NCBI GenBank assembly: GCA_017654735.1
Contig: JADPYG010000091.1
Span: 124,001 to 188,000, forward strand
DNA length: 64,000 nucleotides
DNA from: Vishniacozyma victoriae
Taxonomy: Eukaryota; Basidiomycota; Tremellomycetes; Tremellales; Bulleribasidiaceae
Reading direction: 5' to 3'
Below are positions 10,908-22,078 of the stretch, piece by piece (position 1 is the first letter of the stretch; every line of letters starts with the position of its first letter). Made by a program: the position numbers and the translations under genes. The notes under the pieces are model-generated. The model was not told the DNA's origin. It saw only the letters and a program-made list of their open reading frames with translations, and made no database searches.

Positions 10908-13901
10908 CTACACGGGACCAGCATTATGGATGCCCTTGATCACTACTTGCTCGTATAGTAGTTCTATCTCCTCTTTGGATGAGCTGAACCAGTCGTGCTC
11001 TTTGGCTTGAGAAATGGTCATTCTCTGATATACTCTTATTTGCAGTAGCTTATTGATGAATGCTCGGCCTACTTGTCAGCTGGGCGCGAGACAGATATGG
11101 TGAGAGAAGAAGTGCAAGAAGGGGAGGGGAAAGAACATTGAGCGATAGGTACATGGCAGGGGGTATAAGGCGAATCGATAGGAAGACCGATATGGGAAGA
11201 CTGATTCGGAAACCAGCAGATGGCTCACCGCCACCGGTCGTTTTATTGGATCACGGGGAGTGTTTCTGGACTCACACTCAGGGGAAACTGGATCCCATTT
11301 CTCAAGAGGCAACCATGAATCAGGCGTTCTTTCCTGTACTATCAGCCGAATTCCGCGAATGTCTCGTTTGACATGAGAACCGAGATGAAATGGGACACTC
11401 ACGGCAAAAGACTTGATATCTTCAAGAGCCCTCGAAGCGGCTTTCGCGTCATCCGAGTCACTACCCCCAACAGTCCCCTCTCCATGTGTCTTGCGGTAAT
11501 CTTTCCAGCTGTACCCAGCGGAGCGGACTGCGTATGTGTCTTTCCGTCCAATACCGCTGTACCCCACACATCGGTTTACTGGTTGAATGGAGTAATCTTC
11601 GTCCTCTTCTGATTCGATTGCCATGTCTAGGTATTTCCTCTTACTTCTACCACTCGATTCTTCTTGAATTTGTGTCTGAAACTGATCAATCGTTTCAATA
11701 CTTTCTGGTTTTGATTTCGTTTTCCCCCTTTTGGGCTTTGTAGTAGGTTCGATGGATTCACTGGATTTGTCGCCTCCGGAGTAAGGGTGATTCATGCAAA
11801 TCAGTTGATAAACCACCACTGATCATCAGCATTTCTCTAGATCTCATGACTTCATGACTCACCCCCTAGACCCCATATATCCAATTGCATCTCCTCTTCG
11901 AACCATTTACCGCCAATCTCAGCTCGCCTCTTTTGACCGTGTAGAGATTCGCCCAATCCACCGGTCTTGACAGGTCTTGAGAACGCCTTGAGTCGTTCGG
12001 GGGGTAGGTTTACGATCGTACCTGCCCCATCGTATGTCTTGTATGATCCACCAGCGTCTGGGACTTGATCAATCATTGATTCGAGAGTTGCCGAGAAGCC
12101 GAAATCACCGATGAGAAGTCGGGGGAAACTGTTTCGATTGTGTAGGAGAACGTTCTCCAATTTAAAGTCTAATGTCAGTCTTGTCCTTGATGTGTGTTCA
12201 GAAGGGAGAGGGAAGGAAGATAGGGCGATAAGGCGTGAAAAGGTGTCTAGGGCGAGAGGAGTATCAAGAAATAGGGGTAAATGTGATCGAGAAAGGATAC
12301 ATAAGAAAAGACGGGGCTTGTGATAGGGATAGTTCGGCAAGTGAAGCAATATGAGAGTCAGGCAGGACGAGACATAGGTGAAGGTGTCAAGCGGAAGTTC
12401 GGAGGCTCAGAAGAGACTCACCTCTATGAGCGACCTCATTTGCGTGTAAATGATCCAGGCCCAGCACCAACTGCCAACTCAGAAACATGGTCTCTTCTTC
12501 CGAAAACCCCTGTTGTGATTCGAGATAACTGAACAAATCACCACCCGTAGCCAACTCAAATACGATATGAGCCTTCCAAACCCCCTCCCTCTCCCAATCC
12601 CAGACTTGGTTGTTCTCATCTTCCTCCTCTTCCTCCTTGTACAATTTCGCCCCTGTATCCTTTACTTTATCGAGGACCTTCATTACGTTTGGATGATTGA
12701 GTTTCCTCATATTTCCCACTTCGTCCGATACCCGCTCTCGCCATTTATCGGAACCTGCTGATCTTGAATCGATTGTCTTGATTGCTGCTTGGACGCCGCC
12801 TGTCTTGTGGGTTGCTAGGTTGACTACCCCGAATGTTCCGTTTCCAAGAGGATAATTGTGGATCCGCCAGGCATTTGTGTCGATGTAGTGATGTGGGGAG
12901 GTGGTCTCAAATAAGGCGAGGTCCCCGATATGTTCATTGAAAGAAGGTTCAATCGGGTAGTGGAATGCATTATGCTTGTAATGGAGGACTGGATATTAGC
13001 ACACAGTGTTGATCAGTCCCATCAACTTTCATCATGCCGACATGATGTTTTGAATTCAAACAGGAGGAACCCACCTTGAGGAGTCCCAGGAACTTGAATC
13101 TCATCCCCGTCCCTAAGAACAATCATCCGACTCCCAACCTTGTTATCACCCAATTTATAAGTAGCTCCAGGTGGGAAGTGTTTCCCATTCAGGATGTAAC
13201 CTGTAGAACTGGAAATATCATTCATACACACAATAGCGAGGGATGAGCTTGTCCGGACACTGGGTGTTAGCTTCTTCTTGAGGTGTTCCAATATATATAG
13301 CCGTTAAGAGGGGAAGAAAGAAGAGGGGGGGAGAGCGAAGGAAGGGGCACGAGGAGGGAGGAGAGGAGAGGAGACGTACGCATAAAACCGGAGATGGAAG
13401 TTCGAGACTGATGCGCCGTAAAGTTGAATCTTACTGGTCATCAGTTCTCGCCCAGCATCTGAGGTAGTAGGTGAGACGTACCAAGACTTATTCCTCCCAA
13501 CTAACACCTCCGCATCAACCTCAACCGCTACTGATACTATACATCAATGAGTTTACAAGCGGCGAGGACCAGAAGAGAAAAGAGAGGAAGAGGGTATAGA
13601 AGAAAAGAAAAGATAAGAAAAGAAGAGGAAAGGAAAGAAACCTACCAATCCCAGGACCTTCTTGATACCTAAACACCCCCACCTCCAAACTCTCATCACC
13701 CCCTCCATCTCTCAATATCGATCTCAACTTGAATTGCCTTTCGAACCCAATTGGTGGTAAGCGAGGTGTACCCATATGTTTCTTATTTGATATTTGGGAT
13801 ATCGTAGTTGCGATTCGACCTGGGGGATCTAGTGGTCCTCGTGGTTGTTTGATGGTGTTCCTCTGATGCGTGGGTGGGAGGGGGGTGTTGGTAAATGGCA
13901 T
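10908..13901 (-). CDS. FHA-domain Ser/Thr protein kinase (Chk2/Rad53-like)
   Basis: The N-terminal half has an FHA-like domain: VLVGRNKSWYVSP, a middle strand SVSNFHLRFYAY, then NDISSSTGYILNGKHF, which binds phosphothreonine in this family. A kinase domain follows: glycine loop PLGNGTFGVVNLA, catalytic Lys in AAIKTI, HRDFKLENVLL made by joining exons across a roughly 250-nt intron (about 12172-12420), DFGFSA, GTIVNLPPERL, and the final lobe QLDIWGLGVVVYQLICMNHPYS. The last small exon gives RAFINKLLQIRVYQRMTISQAKEHDWF, the usual kinase C-lobe end. Two oddities stand out: PPE in place of APE, and a long Ser/Lys-rich insertion of about 110 residues in the C-lobe after NHPYS. FHA plus kinase is the layout of Rad53/Cds1/Dun1 and Mek1 DNA-damage or meiotic checkpoint kinases; which one cannot be decided. 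Confidence 0.78.
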
Positions 13902-14128
13902 GTTGATCGAATAATAAGTAGTAGGGAAGAGAAGATGATATACAAAAGGAAGAGAAATAACATGGAGGAAAGGAGGGAAATCACTTTTGCGCACAGACCT
14001 TCCCTCACCTCATCATACGATTAAGGATACAGTATATCAATCAGTATACATTAGCATTAAGTGGAATCATTGTATTCATTCTCATTCATCTATCATCATA
14101 TCCGGAGGTGTCGCTAAAGAGTAAGAGT
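13902..14128. other. short intergenic region
   Basis: Promoter of the FHA kinase (minus) and 3' UTR of clathrin (minus). No gene seen. Confidence 0.4.
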
Positions 14129-17100
14129 CTAATAAAAGCCAGTTGGCTGAGCCATCATGCCACCCCCGTTTCCATTCATGTAGGGCTGCTGTCCACTGTT
14201 TGTTAGCTGTGTTCGTGGCCATTAATCCCTGTCCATCTGAGAGGAGAGGAGAGGAGAGGAGAGGAGAGGAGAGGAGAGGAGAGGAGGAGAAACTCACCCA
14301 GGCCCACCAATCATCAACCTCCCACCAAGTCCAGTACCCATCAACGTCGATGGTTCCTCAGTCTCTGTTTTCGTAGATTTTGCCTTCAGTTCCTTGAGCT
14401 CCTTTTCGAGGTTTATAATCTACTATCAGCCACTTCTCTCAACTTTTTGATGAATCAGACTCACCCTCGTGGTTTGATCACGTTGAAGTTGGAGAACATA
14501 TGGTTTGGAATAATCTCCAAGACCGAATCGCCATGACTATCATCAGCTCCATTCTTTATTGATAGCGAGGGCTAATCATCCTATCGGATGATCGCTGGGA
14601 ATCATCCTAGCGGATGAGGACTCACCATCTCCTCCACAAAGTCCGGTCTGACCAGCTCGAAACAAACATATAGAATAGCCGCGAAAGCATCCTTGTTTCC
14701 AATAGAAACAAAGTAACCCGCAAGTTCCTCTGCTACGGCGATATCTTTACTTGAAGCGGCAGTCTCGAGGGCATCTCGCCATAATCTATCGGCTTTCGAG
14801 AGAGCAAGGGATTCCTCGTACATGTTGTTGAGCTGGATATCAGCTTTGTTCTTTGTACATTCCCATTCCCTGTTCAACTCCTTAGACTTCTGTCTCCGTG
14901 GCCGAGAGAGAGACTGGACTAGCGTCCAGGATTGAGAGTGTGGAAGGAATTGGAAAGCGTAAAATCGCCTATCGGCAATAGAGATTGGACTCACCCTATA
15001 CAACAAAGCCGCAATCCTCCTAAACTCCAACAACTCATGTTTCTCCAAACGCCTAGCGAGCTTGATAGCATCATACTGATCATACGTCTCCAAAGAACTC
15101 CTTAGAGTGACATGATCTTCCTCTTCAATCAATAAATCATTGTATGCTTCATTGACGACTGTAATGTTGAGTTTCTGAGTTCCGACGAGGTATGGTTTGA
15201 CTAATGGTAGGTGATCTTCAGTTTGGAGGATCTTGACTACTCGGCCGTGGTCCAGACGGGGAGTCAAGGCTGCTAGGAGGTCGGGTAGGAGTTTGGGCTG
15301 AGTATCAGCTCGGTCCATCTTTCGCCTTTCGCCTAGAAGGGGGAAATGGAACTCACCTGTCGGTCGAGGTAGAATGCAATGGCCTTGTAGGCAATCTCCA
15401 TATTGGCAACCTTGACGATGATCTTCTTGAATTGACCATGGTCCCAATCAGCGAGTCGCTCAGTCATGGCGAGAGCGGCGTTATCGGGTTCATCTATCAA
15501 TCAGCTGTTGCCCAGTTTCACCGGAGGAGGCAGCTTACCATAACAGATGTATAGGTAGACAAGCTCGGGCCATAGATGAGCCTGCTGAGCGGCCTTGATG
15601 ACTTTTGGCTGAGGGTCAGCTGTCGTTCTGGATCATTGGAGCGCGAGAGCTTACAATATTACATCGCTGCCAGAACAGTTTAAGGTGTTCCATGACTATC
15701 ATCAGCATAACTCACAAAGGCCGACAGGCCGTCGAGCAAGCAGGCACGCGGCTAAGGAGCACACATGGACAGAGAGGGAGAGTGAGAGGAAAGATAAAGG
15801 TGAAGGAGAAAGAGACTGTGAAAAGAGAGAAGACTAACGTTTCTCAGGCCTGTACTTGGCGTACAAGACCGATAATTCAGTAAACATTCCCTATTCATCA
15901 GCGTCTGGACGAGTACATGGTGTGAAGGCGTAGTATATGTACACCCTCTTGTGGAAGCAGGAGAAGAAGGGAGAAGAAGATGAAGAAGAGAAGGATCGGA
16001 TAAATAAGGAAGAGACATACCATATGAGCCCTCTCTAATCCTAAACCACCTTCCATCAAACTAATGATTTCATCAAAGTATCCGTTCCTCTCGTACAACG
16101 ATAAAAGAGCTGGTAATTCCTCTGCGTGGACCTACTCGTTAGCTTGATCTCAAGTAGCAAAGAAAGCTTACGATAAGGTTCAAACCACAAATCTGAGCAA
16201 GTCGGAATTCCTTCTTATCCACACAAGCGGCATTGACCTGTTTCCAAACCCTACTCATTAGCTTTGTCAAGAACATCAAAAAAGGTGGCGTACTGTGTAT
16301 TACCAGCTTTTCGAGCTGCATCTACTGCACTCTGATTCTCCCCGAGGTAGATCAAGGTAGTAGCCAACCTTGCCCAATTCGAGATACTGCTAAATAGCAA
16401 TTTACTAGCTTGGTACAATTCATCTCCGAAACACTTCTCTCCGACTTGTAGAATATCGGCAACGTTGGTCATGGACAAGAATTCCTCCATGTCGTGCAAC
16501 CTGTCCGTCTTGGCGTATGCGTAGGCGAGCTCTGTGTCGATCTTGGGCTCCCTAGCGGTTTTACGGGCCATTTGGAGGTATCGGACTAGATCATCGTGTT
16601 TACCAGCCCTGTTTGCAGTTTCGATAACTTCGGCAAAGTTGGATGGATCCTCGGCTTTGATGTATGAATCAATGGCGTCTTTGACTCGAACACCATCAAG
16701 TTGGGCTTTACCCAATCGAGACCATACGGCTGATTGATTGATTTTAGTGGCGTAGGCGAATCCTCGATCGATAGAAACCATATGTTCAACCAAAACATTC
16801 ATGGCTTCAGCGTGCATGTCGTGTTTTTGGTAAATCGTGAATGCTTCCTCGTACAATCCGGATTCAACAGCGACCTTGGCAATAGCGTCGACATCGTATC
16901 CAGACAATTTGTTGATGTATCCCATGACTTTACCCTTGTCGTTCCTGATTGCAGTGAGGAACATGAGGGATTGAAGAGATCGGTTGTCGGAGAATGGAGA
17001 TGGCTCGATAATGATCTTTTCGAGCAACTCGAGTAATGGACCGTGGAGTTCCATGTGCATGAATGCCTTGACAGTCACACTGACATCATCGGGGTCGGTA

Positions 17101-20100
17101 CACTCGGGGATGGCAGTAGCGATAACTTGATCAATCAACTGTCGTCGGTGGATACTCTCGGGGTCGAGGACTTGAGTCCATAAATCAACTTCACGCCTCT
17201 TGACGAGGTACCGAGCTTGATGTTTGTACATTTGATTCTCGTTGGTAATGTTGATCAATTCATTATCGCAGAATCCCTTGGCGTAGGCAATGTAGGCGAG
17301 GTATGGATCCCTCTTTTCACAGTACTTTCCAACAGTAGCAGGATCGTACAAGTTGTTGTCCTTCAAAAACTTCTCCGGGTTGTTGTTGGAATCGATCGAA
17401 ATCTTGGCAATAGCGTTGTAAACGGAATGATCGGTAGATCCCTGCTCGACCTTGTTGTTGAGCCAGGGTAGGATCAACTTGAGTCGGTTCCTCTTTTCAA
17501 CTTCGTCGACAAGTTCGTCGATTGGGAAAGTACCCGTCACAGACATCAAGAGGTTCTTGATGGTCGATTCATCGCAATCGACATCGAGTAATCCACCAAT
17601 AACCTGAGGAGTCCTCTCGGAATTGACTCGCTGGACATAGATTTCGATAAAGTTGGTAAGACCGTTCTGGTAGAGGTAGAGGACCAAATCATGGACAAAG
17701 TCGAATCGATCACAAACGATAATAAGCGGTAATTGATCGGATAATTTAGCTTCCTTGAGGAAGTTCTTGACTTTTTCGGGATTGTAGTGGTTGCTCTCTC
17801 GACAGATTCGTTCAACCTCTCGGATTTGACCAGTTCGAGTAGCAGCTTGGATATACTTGAAGTTGACTTCGGGGTCTTCGGAGAGATTGACAATGGAGCC
17901 GAGATAGTAGTACAATCCATCGGAAGATTTGAATTGTTCGAATAGCTCGATAAGCTTGACGGGACCAAGGAGGTCAGAGTACTTGGTAGCGATCTGAACG
18001 ACGACCTGGAGGTTTTGTCGCATGTTGGTCCGGAGCATCTCTTCGAGACAAGCGAACGACTGTTCGGTGGTGAGCTTGCCGAAATAGTTGACCAACCACT
18101 ACTTGTCAGCTTGTCCATGGTACCATTAATGAAAGCTTACATCGGCAGAGAAGAGCTGAGTATGAACGACGACTCGCTTGATATCATTCAAATCCTCATA
18201 GTGCTCCAATGCCTATACGTCAGCTTACTCCGTGCCCCAAAATGGATCAGCTCACCCTTTGCACGAGCCCAGCCTTTTCAGCGAGATTCGCAATCCTAGG
18301 CCTATCGTAATGAGAAAACATCTCATTGCCCAAAATGGCATCAGCGACCTGAGGAGCATTGACCAAGTTCATCTCCAACAACCTAGTTTGAAGAGCTCCT
18401 TGTTCAGGCTTGTTATCCTTGAGCGCATCGAGTAGGAAGGAAGTAGCTTGCTGAATCATGTTTTGCGACATGAAGATATCGACGACTCTCTCCAAATCGA
18501 CCAGAGGACCAGATTCATCATTGACGAGTTGACTTGCGAATTCAGATGCCTTGTCGGGGTTGGATCGTGCGAGGTGTTGTAGGAGGGAAGCGTAGTCGGG
18601 CGAGTAGTCTACCTTTTTAGAGTACAATAAGATCTTGTCGAACTGTCCAAGCTCGGCGAAAGAGGCTACAACCTTGTTGGGGACATTTGCTCGTAGGTAG
18701 ACAGATAGAGCGAGCTGAGTATCGGCGACTCGGACTAGATCTCCAAGTTCCTCACTGCATTCGAGCTATCATCAGCCACTTTCCTACACAATATCAAAAT
18801 GAACACACCTTGTTTTCCTTGAGCCACTTTTCAAGCAGACTCTTCTTTCCCTGCTGAATAACCGGCCTTGCCAATTCCAAAGACTCGTATCGGTTCAAAT
18901 CACCCTTTTCAAGCAAGATACCAAAGTATTGCAAAATAGGTGATAAAGTCCCAGGAGCGCTTGGGGCCTTTTTGAACTGCTCGATCGTCGACTGTGTCCT
19001 CAAGATTCCACGGGGAGAGTTGGCGGCGATCTTGGCTGCTTCTGCCCATTGACCCTGTTGGATGTAGAGGTTGTATTGCTGTTCGATAACGTGGTCGGCT
19101 CCGGGTAGACCTGCTCGGATAGCTAGCTTGATGGCTAGTTCAGGGTTCTGGAGGGATTCTAAGAGTCAGCTCAAATATCACTCAGCGCGAAGTGCTTACG
19201 AGTACAGTAATTGACAATAGTGTCATCATCAACGGCAACACTCAAAACCTGTCCTTTCCTGTTAACACCAATCATTCCACTCAACAACTCGTATTCTGCA
19301 GTGGTAAAGATTGTCTCGCCAGAAATTCGGTTCATGTAGATACACTGTCCCGACTCGAGGTCATAGAGGTGGATGAAACCGAATTTGGTAACTAGGTAGA
19401 CGATACCGTGACGCTGGGAGACCTGCATGGCGACTGGGAAATCGTTTGCTGCTTCAGGAGGGAAGAATACGTCCACTGCCTTCTTTGCGAATGGAACGTT
19501 GGGTGCTTTGTGTCCGATCTCGACAACGTGGAGCTGTTGATTAGCTCAGTCCCTTGATGGGGAAGGGCAAGCTTACCGTTGCTCCAGTTGCTGTCCTGAC
19601 GGCGAATGTAAATAGCTTGGTAGGGTTGGCCGCACCGTCCACTTTGAGAGTAGCGAAAGCTGCAGCATGTCCTTCTATTGGCTGTGAGACCCCCCTCTCG
19701 ACTGAATAAAGTTGTAGAGCTCCTTTAATCTTGAATCCAGATGGATCAGGATTCGACGAGATCCCAACAAGTACAAGCCATTGTCCATCAGGCGAGACTT
19801 TGTAGTTGATAATCTGGTTTCCGGATAGGTTGGCATGTCGATCAAATACCTATCCATCAGTATCCCTTCATGGGGTAAAGAGGGGAATCTACCTTTTGAG
19901 GAGCTGTTTGACCTTCCATTACTTTCCAATGGAACACTTCTCTATCCGTAACGATACCTAGTGTTGTATCGTTTACCCAGGTCCAGAATGGGATATCATC
20001 ATTCATCAAATGTGCCCCGACCTTTTGCTTCGTTCCGAGGTTAAACAGCTGTAGCTGTCGTCCGGCTGTTTGTCAGCCTGTTTTCCAATGATCCCTTCCA

Positions 20101-20551
20101 TCTTCGAGCAGGTAGACGTACATTTAAGAGCAATGATCTTCTCCTTGGGATGCATAATTGCCGAATCGGCCGTAACTATCATCAGCTCCCTCCGTATATC
20201 AAAGAGGGGCGGTGTCGCTTACTAGGTCGCCTGATGACATTATTAGCATCCGACAGATCTACAATGACGACTTGATTCGTGTCATTTGCATTCTCTCGAC
20301 TACCCATCAGTTCCAGTCGATCGAGGGGGAAGGGCGGGACTTACATGCAGATAAACTTGTCTGATTGAAGAGTTAGATTCTGGAAAGAGATGGAAGATGG
20401 TTGCACCCCAAGCGCTGTGAGCTAGATGTTAGCTTCTCCATGTACCAATTGTCGAAAAGCTGACCTGGAGGTGCTCTGTGAACTGTCGATTAGCTTAAGT
20501 ATAATATAAGGAACAATAGACTAGACATACAGTAATGGGTCTATCTCCCAT
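14129..20551 (-). CDS. CHC1: Clathrin heavy chain
   Basis: The largest gene in the window. It starts MGDRPITFTEHLQLTALG, the N-terminal beta-propeller of clathrin heavy chain, and includes [23 protein letters not shown]. The long central exon (16251-18095) holds the alpha-helical leg repeats: [52 protein letters not shown] and [21 protein letters not shown]. The trimerisation region follows ([30 protein letters not shown]), and the gene ends in a short Gly/Gln/Met-rich tail ([11 protein letters not shown]) before the stop at 14129. Clathrin heavy chain triskelia coat vesicles of the trans-Golgi and endocytic routes. More than twenty small exons were inferred, densely packed at both ends; the last intron contains the GGAGA microsatellite. 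Length (about 1,680 residues) fits the family. Confidence 0.95.
14239..14290 (+). repeat. GGAGA pentanucleotide microsatellite inside a clathrin intron
   Basis: About ten head-to-tail copies of GAGAG/GGAGA fill the middle of the last CHC1 intron. On the transcribed strand this is a pure TCTCC pyrimidine tract upstream of the acceptor, between the donor GTGAGT and the AACAAACAG acceptor. Confidence 0.9.
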
Positions 20552-21176
20552 GATGTACCTCCTTCTCTTCTCTCAATGTATGTGGTAGATTGTCTTTCGG
20601 TCAAGGGGTATAGGTGACGGTGTGTGGGTTGTACAATGATATAGCTTAGATACTAGAGAATAGAGTAGGGATAATAGGATAGGTAGGTGAGGGTGAGGGT
20701 GACAGGTGGGGAGGGGGACGTGACGATGAGAGTGAGGGGCCCATTGATCTCGGGGTTATAGCGAATGTGGCACTTCTATCTATGCTAGTAGGATAGGGAT
20801 GAAAGGAGTGAGTATCTATCTGATACATGATCAGCGTATCTAAAGGGTAGATGGATGCATAGGTATAAGGGTCAAGAGTACTGAACAAGCTCTTCTAACT
20901 ACCTTACTTACTTACTAACAAGTAACAAGAACGAAGAATACGAAATACAATGTATGTCCCCCGACCGAGTCAGCTGATAAGAGGTCCGAACCATACTCCC
21001 CTGGTGAATCTAGATTATACAATAATGACCCTCGTTCCAAGAGGTCATCAAGTGGTTCGAGCAGGGGTACGTCCACGTCCATGTTCAACTCTACACGGAT
21101 CTTCCTCATCTACTGTTCATGTCCATTATCATATGTTCTACTATCCATATCCAGATCCAGATCATCTATCAATGAT
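20552..21176. other. divergent promoter region of CHC1 and the R-SNARE gene
   Basis: No protein-coding frame with family similarity. Possible splice signals (GTATGT at 20952, CAGCTGATAAG at 20971-20981; GTACGT at 21068, CCAG near 21160) hint at 5' UTR introns of the SNARE gene. A GTGAGGGTGAGGGTGA tract lies near 20687-20702. Confidence 0.4.
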
Positions 21177-21941
21177 ATGAGAGAGCTAACAAAAGGTCTA
21201 ATGGAAGGAGCAGCCGAACCAGGTCAAGCCCAACCTCAAGATAAACAAGGAAAGAAAATGAAAGAGATCCAAGCGGAAATAGACCTCGCGACAGATGCGA
21301 TGAATGAGACAGTATTGAAAATTACAGAGAGAGGTCAGAAACTTGATCATCTACAAGAACAGACGGGTGAGTATCTTGCATTTCCGAGGGCATGATATGT
21401 AATTGATGGGTCAGACAATTTATCGATTTCGAGCCAGAGCTTTAGAACGACTGCTACTAAAACTAGGAGGAGGATGTTTTTGCAGAATGCCAAGGTATGT
21501 CCCCTTAAGCTGTTAAGCCGTCCCTCTTCCACTGTTCATTCTTCACTCATCTCTCGTCGAACTTCACACCTTCGACTTACCCTTTACTCCTTCTTCACTC
21601 TTTTGCTCGCCTCTTTGCTCGGTTCTTTAGGTGATCGGAAGAGGAAAATACGGGGATAAGGAGTAAGATCGAATAGAGGAGGACCGACAGGGGATTGAAC
21701 AGATACAAGAGCTAACCGAAAGTGGACAATATGCCTCTCAGTCTTCATACTCCTAATCATAGCAGGCGTAATAGCAGGAGCAATCAAAGGTTCAATGGTA
21801 GCTAAAGAGAAAGTGATCGAGAGGATTTCAAGTATTACAGCTAGTATGGCCTCTACTCCCACTGGTGGGGGAGCGACTAGTGGGGTAGCTAGTGTTGTTA
21901 GTACTGGAAGAGAAGGTTCTGTTACTGCTTCTCCTGCTTGA
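21177..21941 (+). CDS. Synaptobrevin-like R-SNARE (Snc1/VAMP type)
   Basis: After a short acidic/Gln-rich N-terminus the protein has a SNARE helix, EIQAEIDLATDAMNETVLK-ITERGQKLDHLQEQT, with the zero-layer Arg in ITERGQKL. The next exon gives NLSISSQSFRTTATKTRRRMF and the last exon the membrane anchor WTICLSVFILLIIAGVIAG. Introns lie at about 21364-21414 and 21495-21721. This layout is that of the exocytic and endosomal Snc/VAMP v-SNAREs. The start at 21177 is the first ATG in frame with the SNARE helix that looks natural, but ATG at 21172 opens a two-codon uORF overlapping it, so a spliced upstream start is possible. After the membrane segment lies an unusually long Ser/Thr/Gly-rich tail of about 50 residues. 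Confidence 0.82.
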
Positions 21942-22078
21942 TTCGTTTGGTTGGATTATAGAGTCTAGGATAGGAGATAAGCATGTGGTACTTTAGATGT
22001 TTTGCTACATTTGACGATGGGGATCATTAGTAGATGATGGAGAAATATGAGGTATACATGCGATTTGATGTTTGATGA

